64,000 nt of DNA from Streptomyces sp. NRRL F-525 (GCF_000716605.1 NZ_JNXE01000005.1:62001-126000); one strand, 5' to 3'. Shown: positions 9,209 to 18,976, counted from the first letter of the stretch. Numbers and translations are program-made. Notes: generated from the sequence alone by a model not told the origin.

Positions 9209-9394
9209 ATGGCGAAGAAGGCTCTGATTGCCAAGGCTGCTCGTAAGCCCAAGTTCGGTGTGCGTGGCTACACCCGCTGCCAGCGCTGCGGCCGCCCGCA
9301 CTCCGTGTACCGCAAGTTCGGCCTCTGCCGCGTGTGCCTTCGTGAGATGGCTCACCGTGGCGAGCTGCCGGGCGTGACCAAGAGCTCCTGGTAG
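9209..9394 (+). CDS. rpsN: 30S ribosomal protein S14, zinc-binding short form
   Basis: 61 residues, the short type Z form. Four cysteines are in place: C24 and C27 (TRCQRC), C40 and C43 (LCRVC), so this is the zinc-dependent C+ version. Many Streptomyces also keep a zinc-free S14 under Zur control; none is in this window. Last gene before a 213-bp gap. Confidence 0.97.
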   Translation: MAKKALIAKAARKPKFGVRGYTRCQRCGRPHSVYRKFGLCRVCLREMAHRGELPGVTKSSW

Positions 9395-9607
9395 TCCGGT
9401 ACTTCCGGACTCCCGAAGCTCTCGGTAAGCAGAGGGCACGGTCAGGTGCCCACCCCTCCATGGCTTAGGCTAGGAGGGTTGGGCGCCTGATTGCCGCCCA
9501 TACGACTTACTACGCCGTAGGTCCACCGCACCGCACCCGCCTCGTCTCGGATCGAGGAGAGGGATGGGCACCTGGAAACCCCGGCGAGAGAGGCCGAAGG
9601 CCAATTC
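9395..9607 (+). promoter_or_regulatory. Gap with hairpins inside the spc operon (rpsN to rpsH)
   Basis: No gene. GGGCAC/GTGCCC (9434-9451, 6-nt loop) forms a compact hairpin, and CCTCC/GGAGG pairs around 9455-9477, enclosing a TAGGCT that could serve as a -10. The gap is unusually long for this operon, so an internal promoter or regulatory RNA site (S8 regulates the spc operon in E. coli) is possible. Confidence 0.4.
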
Positions 9608-10006
9608 ATGACCATGACTGATCCGATCGCAGACATGCTTACGCGTCTGCGGAACGCGAACTCGGCATACCACGACTCCGTGACGATGCCGGCATCGAAG
9701 ATCAAGTCGCACATCGCGGAGATCCTCCAGCAGGAGGGCTTCATCACGGGCTGGAAGGTCGAGGACGCCGAGGTCGGCAAGAACCTCGTCCTCGAGCTGA
9801 AGTTCGGCCCGAACCGTGAGCGCTCCATCGCGGGCATCAAGCGGATCTCCAAGCCCGGTCTCCGGGTTTACGCGAAGTCCACCTCCCTGCCCAAGGTGCT
9901 CGGTGGCCTCGGCGTGGCGATCATCTCCACGTCGCACGGTCTCCTCACCGACAAGCAGGCCGGCAAGAAGGGCGTAGGCGGAGAAGTTCTCGCCTACGTC
10001 TGGTAG
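9608..10006 (+). CDS. rpsH: 30S ribosomal protein S8
   Basis: 132 residues, starting [21 protein letters not shown]8 binds the central domain of 16S rRNA and in E. coli represses the spc operon. Its C-terminal RNA-binding part has [28 protein letters not shown] and GGEVLAYVW. Starts a new tight run after the 213-bp gap. Confidence 0.98.
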   Translation: MTMTDPIADMLTRLRNANSAYHDSVTMPASKIKSHIAEILQQEGFITGWKVEDAEVGKNLVLELKFGPNRERSIAGIKRISKPGLRVYAKSTSLPKVLGGLGVAIISTSHGLLTDKQAGKKGVGGEVLAYVW

Positions 10007-10028
10007 CGGAAAGGAATCGGAAGAAGCT

Positions 10029-10568
10029 ATGTCGCGTATTGGCAAGCTCCCCATCACGGTTCCCGCCGGCGTGGACGTCACCATCGACGGCCGTACGGTC
10101 TCGGTCAAGGGCCCCAAGGGCTCGCTGACCCACACCGTCGCTGCGCCGATCGACATCGCCAAGGGTGAGGACGGCGTGCTGAGCGTCACCCGCCCCAACG
10201 ACGAGCGTCAGAACAAGGCCCTGCACGGCCTGTCCCGCACGCTGGTGGCGAACATGATCACCGGCGTGACCGAGGGTTACGTGAAGAAGCTCGAGATCAG
10301 CGGTGTCGGTTACCGCGTTGCGGCCAAGGGATCGAACCTCGAGTTCGCGCTCGGCTACAGCCACTCGATCACCGTCGAGGCGCCCGAGGGCATCTCGTTC
10401 AAGGTCGAGAACCCGACGCACTTCTCGGTCGAGGGCATCGACAAGCAGAAGGTCGGCGAGGTTGCGGCCAACATCCGCAAGCTGCGCAAGCCCGACCCGT
10501 ACAAGGCCAAGGGCGTCAAGTACGAGGGCGAAGTCATCCGGCGCAAGGTCGGAAAGGCGGGTAAGTAA
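10029..10568 (+). CDS. rplF: 50S ribosomal protein L6
   Basis: 179 residues in two similar alpha/beta halves. L6 lies near the factor-binding site. Signatures: [17 protein letters not shown], the [21 protein letters not shown] turn and the C-terminal [20 protein letters not shown]. The next gene (rplR) starts 3 bp after its stop. Confidence 0.98.
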   Translation: MSRIGKLPITVPAGVDVTIDGRTVSVKGPKGSLTHTVAAPIDIAKGEDGVLSVTRPNDERQNKALHGLSRTLVANMITGVTEGYVKKLEISGVGYRVAAKGSNLEFALGYSHSITVEAPEGISFKVENPTHFSVEGIDKQKVGEVAANIRKLRKPDPYKAKGVKYEGEVIRRKVGKAGK

Positions 10569-10571
10569 GCC

Positions 10572-10955
10572 ATGGCATACGGTACGAAGATCGCTAAGGG
10601 CGACGCTTACAAGCGTGCTGCCATCAAGCGTCGTCACATCCGCATCCGGAAGCACATTTCCGGTACGGCTGAGCGTCCGCGCCTGGTCGTGACCCGCTCC
10701 AACCGCCACATCGTGGCCCAGGTCATCGACGACATCAAGGGTCACACCCTGGCGTCGGCGTCGACCCTGGACACCTCGATCCGCGGCGGCGAGAGCGACA
10801 AGTCCGCGCAGGCCAAGTCGGTCGGCGCCCTGGTCGCCGAGCGCGCCAAGGCCGCCGGTGTCGAGGCTGTCGTATTCGACCGCGGTGGCAATCAGTACGC
10901 GGGGCGCATCGCCGCCCTGGCGGACGCCGCCCGCGAAGCCGGACTGAAGTTCTAG
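10572..10955 (+). CDS. rplR: 50S ribosomal protein L18
   Basis: 127 residues. L18 binds 5S rRNA together with L5. After a short basic N-terminus come [33 protein letters not shown] and the end [21 protein letters not shown]. Followed by rpsE after 37 bp. Confidence 0.98.
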   Translation: MAYGTKIAKGDAYKRAAIKRRHIRIRKHISGTAERPRLVVTRSNRHIVAQVIDDIKGHTLASASTLDTSIRGGESDKSAQAKSVGALVAERAKAAGVEAVVFDRGGNQYAGRIAALADAAREAGLKF

Positions 10956-10992
10956 TCGCTTCCGTAGCTAGCGGAAAGAGAGAGGTAATCCA

Positions 10993-11598
10993 ATGGCTGG
11001 ACCCCAGCGCCGTGGAAGCGGTGCCGGTGGCGGCGAGCGGCGGGACCGGAAGGGCCGTGACGGCGGCGCTGCTGCCGCCGAGAAGACCGCGTACGTTGAG
11101 CGCGTAGTCGCGATCAACCGCGTCGCCAAGGTTGTCAAGGGTGGTCGTCGCTTCAGCTTCACCGCGCTCGTCGTGGTGGGCGACGGTGACGGCACCGTCG
11201 GTGTCGGTTACGGCAAGGCCAAGGAGGTGCCGGCCGCGATCGCCAAGGGTGTTGAAGAGGCCAAGAAGCACTTCTTCAAGGTCCCCCGTATCCAGGGCAC
11301 CATCCCGCACCCGATCACGGGCGAGAAGGCCGCGGGCGTCGTCCTGCTCAAGCCTGCTTCCCCCGGTACCGGCGTTATCGCCGGTGGCCCGGTGCGTGCG
11401 GTGCTCGAGTGCGCCGGCGTTCACGACATCCTGTCGAAGTCGCTCGGCTCGTCCAACGCGATCAACATCGTGCACGCGACCGTGGCGGCCCTCAAGGGCC
11501 TGCAGCGTCCCGAGGAGATCGCGGCCCGCCGCGGTCTGCCCCTCGAGGACGTCGCCCCCGCGGCTCTCCTTCGTGCACGTGCCGGGGCGGGTGCGTAA
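10993..11598 (+). CDS. rpsE: 30S ribosomal protein S5
   Basis: 201 residues. S5 helps set decoding accuracy at the mRNA entry channel. An Arg/Gly-rich extension of about 30 residues ([19 protein letters not shown]) precedes the S5 N-domain ([23 protein letters not shown]) and the C-domain ([20 protein letters not shown]). The stop overlaps rpmD (TAATG). Confidence 0.97.
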   Translation: MAGPQRRGSGAGGGERRDRKGRDGGAAAAEKTAYVERVVAINRVAKVVKGGRRFSFTALVVVGDGDGTVGVGYGKAKEVPAAIAKGVEEAKKHFFKVPRIQGTIPHPITGEKAAGVVLLKPASPGTGVIAGGPVRAVLECAGVHDILSKSLGSSNAINIVHATVAALKGLQRPEEIAARRGLPLEDVAPAALLRARAGAGA

Positions 11599-11780
11599 TG
11601 GCTCGCCTCAAGGTCACGCAGACGAAGTCGTACATCGGCAGCAAGCAGAACCACCGTGACACGCTGCGGTCGCTTGGTCTCAAGGGGATCAACACCGTGG
11701 TCGTCAAGGAGGACCGCCCCGAGTTCCGCGGAATGGTGCACACCGTCCGCCACCTCGTGACGGTTGAGGAGGTCGACTGA
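11598..11780 (+). CDS. rpmD: 50S ribosomal protein L30
   Basis: 60 residues from ATG 11598, which overlaps the rpsE stop. The whole protein is the L30 fold: [20 protein letters not shown], then [15 protein letters not shown] and [14 protein letters not shown]. Frames that extend further upstream are shadows of rpsE. Confidence 0.96.
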   Translation: MARLKVTQTKSYIGSKQNHRDTLRSLGLKGINTVVVKEDRPEFRGMVHTVRHLVTVEEVD

Positions 11781-11782
11781 TC

Positions 11783-12238
11783 ATGGCGGAGAACAACCCG
11801 CTCAAGATCCACAACCTCCGTCCCGCCCCGGGCGCCAAGACCGCCAAGACCCGTGTGGGTCGTGGTGAGGCGTCGAAGGGTAAGACGGCCGGTCGTGGTA
11901 CCAAGGGCACGAAGGCCCGTTACCAGGTTCCGGAGCGCTTCGAGGGTGGCCAGATGCCCCTCCACATGCGTCTCCCGAAGCTGAAGGGTTTCCGTAACCC
12001 GTTCAAGACCGAGTTCCAGGTCGTGAACCTCGACAAGCTGGGCGCGCTGTACCCCGAGGGTGGCGAGGTCACCGTAGAGGGTCTCGTCGCCAAGGGTGCC
12101 GTTCGCAAGAACAGCCTCGTCAAGGTGCTCGGCCAGGGCGAGATCTCCGTGGCGCTGCAGGTTTCGGTTGACGCCGTCTCCGGCTCCGCCAAGGAGAAGA
12201 TCACTGCCGCCGGCGGTACGGTCACCGAGCTCGTCTGA
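11783..12238 (+). CDS. rplO: 50S ribosomal protein L15
   Basis: 151 residues. L15 is a late assembly protein. The N-terminus is the usual Gly/Lys-rich extension that threads into rRNA ([20 protein letters not shown] and [15 protein letters not shown]), followed by [16 protein letters not shown] and the C-terminal alpha/beta part. Last spc gene; an intrinsic terminator follows, so secY is not in the same transcript by read-through alone. Confidence 0.98.
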   Translation: MAENNPLKIHNLRPAPGAKTAKTRVGRGEASKGKTAGRGTKGTKARYQVPERFEGGQMPLHMRLPKLKGFRNPFKTEFQVVNLDKLGALYPEGGEVTVEGLVAKGAVRKNSLVKVLGQGEISVALQVSVDAVSGSAKEKITAAGGTVTELV

Positions 12239-12276
12239 GTCCTTTTCGGACCGAGCCTGACCAACGTCAGCATCAG

Positions 12277-12322
12277 CGGCCGGGGTTGGCCCTCTCTGGA
12301 GGGTCGACCCCGGCCGTTTTTT
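12277..12322 (+). terminator. Intrinsic terminator of the spc operon
   Basis: CGGCCGGGGT (12277-12286) pairs over 10 bp with ACCCCGGCCG (12307-12316), with an inner CCCTC/GAGGG stem, and is followed directly by six T. This is the most classical terminator in the window. It separates rplO from secY, which many bacteria keep in one operon. Confidence 0.92.
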
Positions 12323-12497
12323 CAGCAGTCGTGACTCATGGGACCTTCGATCGGTATCCCCTAGGGGCGTTGATGTAGGTAGGCTGTGCGGCTGGTACCC
12401 AGCGTCGTCTTGGCATGCCGTAATCTCGTTCCACAGGCCATCAACCACACTTAGTCGTCACCTCACGCGCGCACACGCGGGGGTCGCAGGAGGCACC
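12323..12497 (+). promoter_or_regulatory. Upstream region of secY-adk
   Basis: No gene. A promoter is expected because a strong terminator lies just upstream. Elements that could serve are TTGATG with TAGGCT nearby (12370-12390) and TAATCT further on, but no pair has proper spacing, so none is assigned. A small dyad CCCCTAGGGG lies at about 12358. The secY ribosome site AGGAGG is strong. Confidence 0.35.
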
Positions 12498-13811
12498 GTG
12501 CTCACCGCGTTCGCCCGGGCGTTCAGGACACCCGACCTGCGCAAGAAGCTGCTCTTCACGCTCGGCATCATCGTGGTGTACCGGGTCGGTACGCACGTCC
12601 CGATCCCGGGCGTCGATTACAAGAGCGTCCAGACCTGTATCGACGTCTCGAACGGCAACCAGGGTCTGTTCGGTCTGGTCAACATGTTCAGCGGTGGCGC
12701 GCTGCTCCAGATCACGATCTTCGCGCTCGGCATCATGCCGTACATCACGGCGAGCATCATTCTGCAGCTGCTGACCGTCGTGATCCCGCGCCTCGAAGCC
12801 CTCAAGAAGGAGGGGCAGGCCGGCACGGCGAAGATCACGCAGTACACGCGTTATCTGACCGTGGCGCTCGCCATCCTCCAGGGCACCGGTCTGGTGGCCA
12901 CCGCCCGCAGCGGCGCCCTCTTCTCGGGCTGCCCGACGGCGAATCAGATCGTCCCGGACCAGTCGATCTTCACCACCATCACCATGGTCGTCTGCATGAC
13001 CGCCGGCACCTGCGTCGTGATGTGGCTCGGCGAGCTCATCACCGACCGCGGCATCGGCAACGGCATGTCGATCCTCATGTTCATCTCGATCGCCGCGACC
13101 TTCCCGTCCGCGCTGTGGGCCATCAAGAAGCAGGGCACGCTGGCCGGCGGCTGGATCGAGTTCGGCACCGTCATCCTCGTCGGCCTGGTGATGGTCGGCC
13201 TCGTGGTCTTCGTCGAGCAGGCCCAGCGCAGGATCCCGGTCCAGTACGCGAAGCGCATGATCGGCCGCCGTTCCTACGGTGGTACCTCGACCTACATCCC
13301 GCTGAAGGTCAATCAGGCCGGTGTGATTCCGGTCATCTTCGCGTCGTCGCTGCTCTACATCCCGGCTCTGGTCGCTCAGTTCTCCGGCGGTACGTCCGGC
13401 TGGAAGACCTGGATCCAGACCAACCTGACCAAGGGTGACCACCCGATTTACCTGGTCAGCTACTTCCTGCTGATCGTTTTCTTCGCGTTCTTCTACGTGG
13501 CGATCTCGTTCAACCCCGAGGAAGTCGCGGACAACATGAAGAAGTATGGTGGCTTCATCCCGGGCATCCGGGCTGGCCGGCCCACCGCTGAGTACCTGAG
13601 TTACGTACTCAACCGGATCACCTGGCCGGGTTCGCTGTATCTGGGTCTGATCGCTCTCGTACCGACGATGGCGTTGGTCGGTTTCAACGCAAGCGGCAAC
13701 TTCCCGTTCGGCGGGACCAGCATCCTGATCATCGTGGGTGTCGGTCTCGAGACGGTGAAGCAGATCGAGAGCCAGCTCCAGCAGCGCAATTACGAAGGGT
13801 TCCTCCGCTGA
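12498..13811 (+). CDS. secY: Protein translocase subunit SecY
   Basis: 437 residues from GTG 12498. SecY is the membrane channel for Sec export and insertion. Ten hydrophobic spans are visible, beginning after [20 protein letters not shown], with the plug-region motif [21 protein letters not shown] and the cytoplasmic loop [20 protein letters not shown] that contacts SecA and ribosome. RBS AGGAGG. The stop overlaps adk (TGATG). Confidence 0.98.
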   Translation: MLTAFARAFRTPDLRKKLLFTLGIIVVYRVGTHVPIPGVDYKSVQTCIDVSNGNQGLFGLVNMFSGGALLQITIFALGIMPYITASIILQLLTVVIPRLEALKKEGQAGTAKITQYTRYLTVALAILQGTGLVATARSGALFSGCPTANQIVPDQSIFTTITMVVCMTAGTCVVMWLGELITDRGIGNGMSILMFISIAATFPSALWAIKKQGTLAGGWIEFGTVILVGLVMVGLVVFVEQAQRRIPVQYAKRMIGRRSYGGTSTYIPLKVNQAGVIPVIFASSLLYIPALVAQFSGGTSGWKTWIQTNLTKGDHPIYLVSYFLLIVFFAFFYVAISFNPEEVADNMKKYGGFIPGIRAGRPTAEYLSYVLNRITWPGSLYLGLIALVPTMALVGFNASGNFPFGGTSILIIVGVGLETVKQIESQLQQRNYEGFLR

Positions 13812-14476
13812 TGCGAATCGTCCTCGTCGGGCCGCCGGGTGCCGGTAAGGGAACGCAGGCTGTGCGCCTCGCCAAGACGCTGCACATCCCGCACATCTCC
13901 ACGGGCGACCTCTTCCGTGCCAACATCAGTCAGGCCACGGAACTCGGCAAACTGGCGAAGTCCTACATGGACGCGGGCAACCTGGTCCCGGACGAGGTCA
14001 CCATCGCGATGGCCAAGGACCGCATGGAGCAGCCGGACGCGGTCAACGGCTTTCTGCTGGACGGCTTTCCGCGCAATGTGTCGCAGGCCGAGGCGCTGGA
14101 CGAGCTGCTGAAGACCGAGGGCATCAAGCTGGACGCGGTCCTCGACCTGGAGGTCTCCGAGGACGAGGTGGTCAAGCGCATCGCCGGCCGCCGCATCTGC
14201 CGCAAGGACTCCAGCCACGTCTTCCACGTGACGTACAGCCCGCCGAAGCAGGACGGCGTCTGTGACGTGTGCGGCGGCGAGCTGTACCAGCGCGACGACG
14301 ACTCCGAGGACACGGTCCGCACCCGCCTGGAGGTCTACCACACGCAGACCGAGCCGATCATCGACTACTACAAGGCCCAGGGCCTGGTGGTCACGATCTC
14401 CTCGCTCGGTCCGGTGGAAGAGATCACGCAGCGGGCGCTGGACGCGCTGCAGCACGAGGACGAGAGCGCGAAGTAG
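13811..14476 (+). CDS. adk: Adenylate kinase
   Basis: 221 residues. Converts ATP + AMP to two ADP. Walker [12 protein letters not shown] near residue 7, STGDLFR, the AMP-site motif LLDGFPRN, and a long lid with [14 protein letters not shown] and CDVCGG, in which the cysteine/histidine set could bind zinc as in Gram-positive enzymes. Coupled to secY by overlap, a common actinobacterial arrangement. Confidence 0.97.
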   Translation: MRIVLVGPPGAGKGTQAVRLAKTLHIPHISTGDLFRANISQATELGKLAKSYMDAGNLVPDEVTIAMAKDRMEQPDAVNGFLLDGFPRNVSQAEALDELLKTEGIKLDAVLDLEVSEDEVVKRIAGRRICRKDSSHVFHVTYSPPKQDGVCDVCGGELYQRDDDSEDTVRTRLEVYHTQTEPIIDYYKAQGLVVTISSLGPVEEITQRALDALQHEDESAK

Positions 14477-14493
14477 TCAGCTGACAGATCCGG

Positions 14494-14519
14494 CCGCGGT
14501 GCCCACAGGGGTGCCGCGG
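14494..14519 (+). terminator. Hairpin after adk
   Basis: CCGCGGTGCCC (14494-14504) pairs with GGGTGCCGCGG (14509-14519), 11 pairs including two G-U, with loop ACAG. No T-run follows, but it lies 18 bp past the adk stop and before an AT-richer stretch that may hold the map promoter. Confidence 0.55.
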
Positions 14520-14605
14520 TCGTACTGTTGTGTACGGCCATTGTGTGGCCGGCCGTTTTGTACAGCCATTCTTTGTGTCGCGGAAGACGGAGAGCGCAGG
14601 CCCCC

Positions 14606-15442
14606 ATGGTGCAGATCAAGACCCCCGAGCAGATCGCCAAGATGCGCGAGGCGGGGCTGGTCGTCGCCGCGATCCACGCGGCCACGCGTGAGGCGGCCGT
14701 ACCCGGCGCCAGCACGAAGGATCTGGACGAGGTCGCCCGCAAGGTCCTCGCGGACCACAACGCGAAGCCGAACTTCCTCGGCTACGGCGGCTTCCCCGCG
14801 ACGATCTGCACCTCGGTGAACGAGGTCGTCGTGCACGGGATCCCGTCCGAGGACGTGGTGCTGAAGGACGGCGACATCATCTCCATCGACTGCGGGGCGA
14901 TCATCGATGGGTGGCATGGCGATGCGGCGTACACCGCGTTCGTGGGGTCGGGGCATTCTCCGGAGCTGCTTGAGTTGTCGCGGGTGACCGAGGGGTCGAT
15001 GTGGGCCGGGATCGCGGCGATGAAGCTCGGTAATCGGCTGGTGGACATCTCGCGGGCGATCGAGACGTACATCCGGCGGCAGCCGAAGCCGGGTGGGGGC
15101 AAGTACGGGATCGTCGAGGACTACGGCGGTCACGGCATCGGTACGGAGATGCACATGGACCCGCACCTGTTGAACTACGTCGAGAAGCGGCGGGGCAAGG
15201 GGCCGAAGCTGGTGCCGGGGTTCTGCCTCGCCATCGAGCCGATGGTGTCGCTGGGGACCCCTAAGACCGAGGTGCTCTCGGACGACTGGACTGTCATCAC
15301 GACGGACGGGACCTGGTCGTCGCACTGGGAGCACTCGGTTGCCTTGACCGAGGAGGGGCCGCTTGTGCTGACGGCTCCTGATGGTGGTACGGCGAAGTTG
15401 GCCGAGTATGGGATCACGGCTGCGCCGGATCCGCTCGCGTAG
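14606..15442 (+). CDS. map: Methionine aminopeptidase, type I
   Basis: 278 residues from ATG 14606 (GGAGAG upstream; a longer frame from 14528 has no ribosome site). Removes the initiator Met from new proteins. Metal ligands are those of the family: the SIDCGAIIDGWHGDAA segment with two Asp, the GHGIGTEMHMDPH His, and later Glu in AIEPMVS and WEHSVALTEEG. There is no zinc-finger N-extension. From about 14900 codons shift from C-ending to G-ending forms. Confidence 0.96.
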   Translation: MVQIKTPEQIAKMREAGLVVAAIHAATREAAVPGASTKDLDEVARKVLADHNAKPNFLGYGGFPATICTSVNEVVVHGIPSEDVVLKDGDIISIDCGAIIDGWHGDAAYTAFVGSGHSPELLELSRVTEGSMWAGIAAMKLGNRLVDISRAIETYIRRQPKPGGGKYGIVEDYGGHGIGTEMHMDPHLLNYVEKRRGKGPKLVPGFCLAIEPMVSLGTPKTEVLSDDWTVITTDGTWSSHWEHSVALTEEGPLVLTAPDGGTAKLAEYGITAAPDPLA

Positions 15443-15465
15443 TTGTCTGGCTGACCGCCGGTGGG

Positions 15466-15495
15466 GGCTGGTCGCGCAGTTCCCCGCGCCCCTAA
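15466..15495 (+). repeat. Dispersed hairpin repeat, copy 1
   Basis: GGCTGGTCGCGCAGTTCC followed by CCGCGCCCCTAA. It is 24 bp past the map stop. The same sequence recurs at 18876-18915 and 42404-42438, and in reverse at 50523-50556. In this copy the second arm of the terminal hairpin (GGGGCGC) is missing. Comparable elements are frequent between Streptomyces genes. Confidence 0.7.
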
Positions 15496-15544
15496 AAGCC
15501 CTCCGCGTGCTTAGTGATCTCCGCTCTGGGGCATCCTTCCTCGA

Positions 15545-15574
15545 TTCGTCTTTCCGAGTGGCCTGACGTAGACT
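15545..15574 (+). promoter_or_regulatory. Candidate infA promoter
   Basis: TAGACT at 15569-15574 is a good -10. TTCGTC 18 bp upstream (15545-15550) is a weak -35. It would start a leader of about 85 nt before infA. The preceding repeat copy marks the end of map, so a new transcript here is reasonable. Confidence 0.45.
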
Positions 15575-15667
15575 GACTCGTCGGCTCTCGTGCACCCGCA
15601 TGTCCGCATGCACCCCGCAAGGGGAACGCACCGAGTCGATCAAGGTAGTCGATTCGAAGGGCGAAGC

Positions 15668-15889
15668 GTGGCCAAGAAGCAAGGTGCCATCGAGATCGAA
15701 GGCACTGTCGTCGAGTCTCTCCCGAACGCCATGTTCAAGGTGGAGCTCCAGAACGGCCACCAGGTCCTGGCACACATCAGCGGCAAGATGCGTATGCACT
15801 ACATCCGCATCCTCCCTGACGACCGGGTCGTGGTGGAGCTGTCTCCGTACGACCTGACGCGTGGCCGGATCGTCTACCGCTACAAGTAG
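15668..15889 (+). CDS. infA: Translation initiation factor IF-1
   Basis: 73 residues from GTG 15668 (AAGGG site upstream), the exact size of bacterial IF-1. IF-1 blocks the A site during initiation. The S1/OB-fold sequence is clear: [40 protein letters not shown] and [17 protein letters not shown]. Confidence 0.97.
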   Translation: MAKKQGAIEIEGTVVESLPNAMFKVELQNGHQVLAHISGKMRMHYIRILPDDRVVVELSPYDLTRGRIVYRYK

Positions 15890-15948
15890 ATCTTGCCCAG
15901 GTTCCGCGCAAGCGGCGCCGAAGGCAACTGACCCGGAGAACCTCACCA

Positions 15949-16062
15949 ATGAAGGTCAAGCCGAGCGTCAAGAAGATCTGCGACAAGTGCAGGGTGATCC
16001 GCCGTCACGGTCGGGTCATGGTCATCTGCGAGAACCCGCGCCACAAGCAGCGCCAGGGCTGA
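15949..16062 (+). CDS. rpmJ: 50S ribosomal protein L36, zinc-binding form
   Basis: 37 residues, too short for most gene finders. [19 protein letters not shown] carries C11 and C14, and later C27 and H32 complete the zinc knuckle, so this is the C+ form. L36 is a late-assembling large-subunit protein. It lies between infA and rpsM, its usual place. Confidence 0.97.
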   Translation: MKVKPSVKKICDKCRVIRRHGRVMVICENPRHKQRQG

Positions 16063-16267
16063 CGCACGACCTTCCCTCTGCATCTTTCGCAGAGTTTCGC
16101 GCGACGCGAGCAATACATGTTCATACGCAGGACCCGGGCGTAGTAGGCGCCCGACACCCCCGGCTCGGAGGCTGGGGACCCACGCCGTACCAAGTCTTCT
16201 GCGGAAGAGGCCGGCGGCTGGGATCCGGTTCTGCGGAAGACCTCCGAAGATCAACTGGAGCCATTGA
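16063..16267 (+). promoter_or_regulatory. Leader region of rpsM with repeated hairpin unit
   Basis: A 205-bp gap without a gene. The 12-mer TTCTGCGGAAGA occurs exactly twice, at 16197-16208 and 16229-16240. The first copy lies in the dyad TCTTC-TGCG-GAAGA (16195-16208). GTCTTC of the first can also pair with GAAGAC of the second, so two alternative folds exist just ahead of the rpsM start. This is a plausible place for alpha-operon control. Confidence 0.45.
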
Positions 16268-16648
16268 ATGGCACGCGTTTCCGGTGTCGACATCCCGCGC
16301 GAAAAGCGCGTGGAGGTCGCCCTCACCTACGTGTTCGGCATTGGTCGGACCCTTTCCCAGCTGACGCTGGCCGAGACCGGCATCGACCCCAACACCCGCG
16401 TTCGCGACCTCTCGGAAGAGCAGCTCGTCGCGATTCGTGAGTACGTCGACGCCAACATCAAGACCGAGGGTGACCTCCGTCGCGAGATCCAGGCCGACAT
16501 CCGCCGCAAGGTGGAGATCGGTTGCTACCAGGGTCTCCGTCACCGTCGTGGTCTGCCCGTTCGCGGTCAGCGCACCAGCACGAACGCTCGTACCCGCAAG
16601 GGTCCGCGTCGCGCCATCGCCGGCAAGAAGAAGCCGGGCAAGAAGTAG
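16268..16648 (+). CDS. rpsM: 30S ribosomal protein S13
   Basis: 126 residues. S13 contacts the 50S subunit and P-site tRNA. It shows [20 protein letters not shown], the helix-two-turns-helix [12 protein letters not shown], and the basic C-terminal tail [17 protein letters not shown]. The S4 gene (rpsD), which is part of this operon in many bacteria, is absent here, as is usual in Streptomyces. Confidence 0.98.
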   Translation: MARVSGVDIPREKRVEVALTYVFGIGRTLSQLTLAETGIDPNTRVRDLSEEQLVAIREYVDANIKTEGDLRREIQADIRRKVEIGCYQGLRHRRGLPVRGQRTSTNARTRKGPRRAIAGKKKPGKK

Positions 16649-16717
16649 TCCGCAGCGGACAACGCTTCACCAGCGGTCTTCGCTGTAGGACCGACCACCT
16701 CCCCGTAGGAGTAATAG

Positions 16718-17122
16718 ATGCCCCCCAAGGGTCGTCAGGGCGCTGCCAAGAAGGTGCGCCGCAAGGAAAAGAAGAACGTCGCTCACGGCCACGCGCACAT
16801 CAAGAGCACGTTCAACAACACGATCGTCTCGATCACGGACCCCTCGGGCAACGTGATCTCCTGGGCCTCCGCCGGCCACGTCGGCTTCAAGGGCTCGCGC
16901 AAGTCCACCCCCTTCGCCGCGCAGATGGCCGCCGAGTCGGCCGCCCGTCGCGCGCAGGAGCACGGCATGCGCAAGGTTGACGTCTTCGTGAAGGGCCCGG
17001 GCTCCGGTCGCGAGACCGCGATCCGCTCCCTCCAGGCCACTGGCCTCGAGGTCGGCTCCATCCAGGACGTCACCCCCACCCCGCACAACGGCTGCCGTCC
17101 GCCGAAGCGCCGCCGCGTCTGA
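16718..17122 (+). CDS. rpsK: 30S ribosomal protein S11
   Basis: 134 residues. S11 lies on the platform near the mRNA exit. Basic N-terminus ([14 protein letters not shown]), then [19 protein letters not shown] and the C-terminal [18 protein letters not shown], where the Asn is isomerised to isoAsp in E. coli. The promoter-like gap to rpoA holds a UUCG hairpin. Confidence 0.98.
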   Translation: MPPKGRQGAAKKVRRKEKKNVAHGHAHIKSTFNNTIVSITDPSGNVISWASAGHVGFKGSRKSTPFAAQMAAESAARRAQEHGMRKVDVFVKGPGSGRETAIRSLQATGLEVGSIQDVTPTPHNGCRPPKRRRV

Positions 17123-17154
17123 CTTTTCGTCGGGCGTACGGTTGTCTTGGGTTT

Positions 17155-17186
17155 CGGGCGGTATGGCACTTCGGTGGCGTGCCGCC
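17155..17186 (+). terminator. UUCG-loop hairpin between rpsK and rpoA
   Basis: GGGCGGTATGGCAC (17155-17168) pairs with GTGGCGTGCCGCCC (17173-17186) with one mismatch, closed by a C-TTCG-G tetraloop, which is exceptionally stable in RNA. No T-run follows. It could reduce read-through into rpoA, protect an mRNA end, or mark processing; rpoA continues 64 bp further on. Confidence 0.55.
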
Positions 17187-17249
17187 CGTACCCTTGGAGT
17201 ACTAGTCGGACATCAAATAGTGGGTGTCCATGACTGAAGGATTCATCAC

Positions 17250-18272
17250 ATGCTGATCGCTCAGCGCCCCTCGTTGACCGAAGAGGTCGTCGACGAATTC
17301 CGCTCCCGGTTCGTGATCGAGCCGCTGGAGCCGGGCTTCGGCTACACCCTCGGCAACTCCCTGCGTCGTACGCTCCTCTCCTCGATCCCCGGTGCGGCTG
17401 TCACCAGCATCAGGATCGACGGCGTTCTGCACGAGTTCACCACCGTGCCGGGCGTCAAGGAGGACGTCACCGACCTGATCCTCAACATCAAGCAGCTGGT
17501 CGTCTCCTCGGAGCACGACGAGCCGGTCGTGATGTACCTGCGCAAGCAGGGTCCGGGTCTGGTCACCGCCGCCGACATCGCGCCCCCGGCCGGTGTCGAG
17601 GTGCACAACCCCGATCTCGTCCTCGCCACGCTCAACGGCAAGGGCAAGCTGGAGATGGAGCTCACGGTCGAGCGTGGCCGCGGTTACGTCTCCGCCGTGC
17701 AGAACAAGCAGGTGGGCCAGGAGATCGGCCGTATTCCGGTCGACTCCATCTACAGCCCGGTGCTGAAGGTCACGTACAAGGTCGAGGCCACGCGTGTCGA
17801 GCAGCGGACCGACTTCGACAAGCTCATCGTCGACGTCGAGACGAAGCAGGCCATGCGGCCGCGTGACGCCATGGCGTCCGCCGGTAAGACCCTGGTGGAG
17901 CTGTTCGGTCTCGCCCGCGAGCTGAACATCGACGCCGAGGGCATCGACATGGGCCCGTCCCCCACGGACGCCGCCCTTGCCGCTGATCTCGCCCTGCCGA
18001 TCGAGGAGCTGGAGCTCACCGTTCGGTCGTACAACTGCCTCAAGCGCGAGGGCATCCACTCCGTGGGTGAGCTCGTGGCTCGTTCCGAGGCCGACCTCCT
18101 GGACATCCGCAACTTCGGTGCGAAGTCCATCGATGAGGTCAAGGCGAAGCTGGCCGGCATGGGCCTGGCCCTGAAGGACAGCCCGCCCGGATTCGACCCG
18201 ACCGCCGCCGCCGATGCCTTTGGCGCCGACGACGATGTGGACGCGGGTTTCGTGGAGACCGAGCAGTACTGA
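17250..18272 (+). CDS. rpoA: RNA polymerase alpha subunit
   Basis: 340 residues. The N-terminal dimerisation domain (about 1-230) includes [20 protein letters not shown]. After a linker the C-terminal domain (about 250-315) has [20 protein letters not shown] and [20 protein letters not shown], the part that touches UP elements and activators. The tail is acidic ([12 protein letters not shown]). Single-copy core gene. Confidence 0.98.
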   Translation: MLIAQRPSLTEEVVDEFRSRFVIEPLEPGFGYTLGNSLRRTLLSSIPGAAVTSIRIDGVLHEFTTVPGVKEDVTDLILNIKQLVVSSEHDEPVVMYLRKQGPGLVTAADIAPPAGVEVHNPDLVLATLNGKGKLEMELTVERGRGYVSAVQNKQVGQEIGRIPVDSIYSPVLKVTYKVEATRVEQRTDFDKLIVDVETKQAMRPRDAMASAGKTLVELFGLARELNIDAEGIDMGPSPTDAALAADLALPIEELELTVRSYNCLKREGIHSVGELVARSEADLLDIRNFGAKSIDEVKAKLAGMGLALKDSPPGFDPTAAADAFGADDDVDAGFVETEQY

Positions 18273-18355
18273 TCGGTTGTTGCCGGTGAGCGTCCGCTCG
18301 CCGGGTCCTGACCCCGGTACCTGATACGGCCGGGGCAGATACCAAGGAGAAAGAA

Positions 18356-18850
18356 ATGCCGAAGCCCACCAAGGGTGCCCGTCTGGGCGGCAGTGCCGCG
18401 CACGAGAAGCTGCTGCTCGCGAACCTTGCGAAGAGCCTCTTCGAGCACGGCCGTATCACCACCACCGAGGCGAAGGCCCGCAAGCTGCGGCCGTACGCCG
18501 AGCGTCTGATCACCAAGGGCAAGAAGGGCGACCTTCACAACCGCCGTCAGGTGCTTCAGGTGATCACGGACAAGAGCATCGTCCACACGCTCTTCACCGA
18601 GATCGGCCCGCGCTACGAGAACCGTCCCGGTGGCTACACCCGTATCACCAAGATCGGTAACCGTCGTGGCGACAACGCGCCCATGGCTGTCATCGAGCTC
18701 GTCGAGGCCCTGACCGTCGCGCAGGCTGCGACCGGTGAGGCCGAGGCGGCGACCAAGCGTGCGGCGAAGGACACCGAGGCTGCGGCTCCGGTTGAGGTCG
18801 TCGAGGACGCGAAGCCGGTTGAGGCTGACGAAGAGGCCAAGGACGCGTAA
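18356..18850 (+). CDS. rplQ: 50S ribosomal protein L17
   Basis: 164 residues. The first 120 are L17 proper ([20 protein letters not shown], then NRRQVLQVI and [23 protein letters not shown]). The rest is an acidic Ala/Glu tail ([20 protein letters not shown]) common in actinobacteria. Ends the alpha operon. Confidence 0.97.
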   Translation: MPKPTKGARLGGSAAHEKLLLANLAKSLFEHGRITTTEAKARKLRPYAERLITKGKKGDLHNRRQVLQVITDKSIVHTLFTEIGPRYENRPGGYTRITKIGNRRGDNAPMAVIELVEALTVAQAATGEAEAATKRAAKDTEAAAPVEVVEDAKPVEADEEAKDA

Positions 18851-18875
18851 CACCGTTTTTGGCTGCCGGTCCGCT

Positions 18876-18915
18876 GTGGCTGGTCGCGCAGTTCCCCGCG
18901 CCCCTAACGGGGCGC
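18876..18915 (+). repeat. Dispersed hairpin repeat, copy 2
   Basis: TGTGGCTGGTCGCGCAGTTC then CCCGCGCCCCTAACGGGGCGC. The end forms the stem GCGCCCC-TAA-C-GGGGCGC. It lies between the rplQ stop and the rplQ terminator and matches copies 1 and 3, and copy 4 in reverse. Confidence 0.75.
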
Positions 18916-18919
18916 TTCA

Positions 18920-18955
18920 GTGGGCCCGTTCCTTCTTGGGACGGGCCCACTTTTG
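18920..18955 (+). terminator. Terminator after rplQ
   Basis: GTGGGCCCGT (18920-18929) pairs over 10 bp with ACGGGCCCAC (18941-18950), followed by TTTTG. It closes the alpha operon directly before truA. Confidence 0.85.
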
Positions 18956-18976
18956 TGTAGGTGAAAGGATCTCGGT

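Noticed and set aside
12441..13442. Long minus-strand frame opposite secY
   Set aside because: Mirror of the codon bias of secY; Asp/His/Arg-rich with no fold or family sign.
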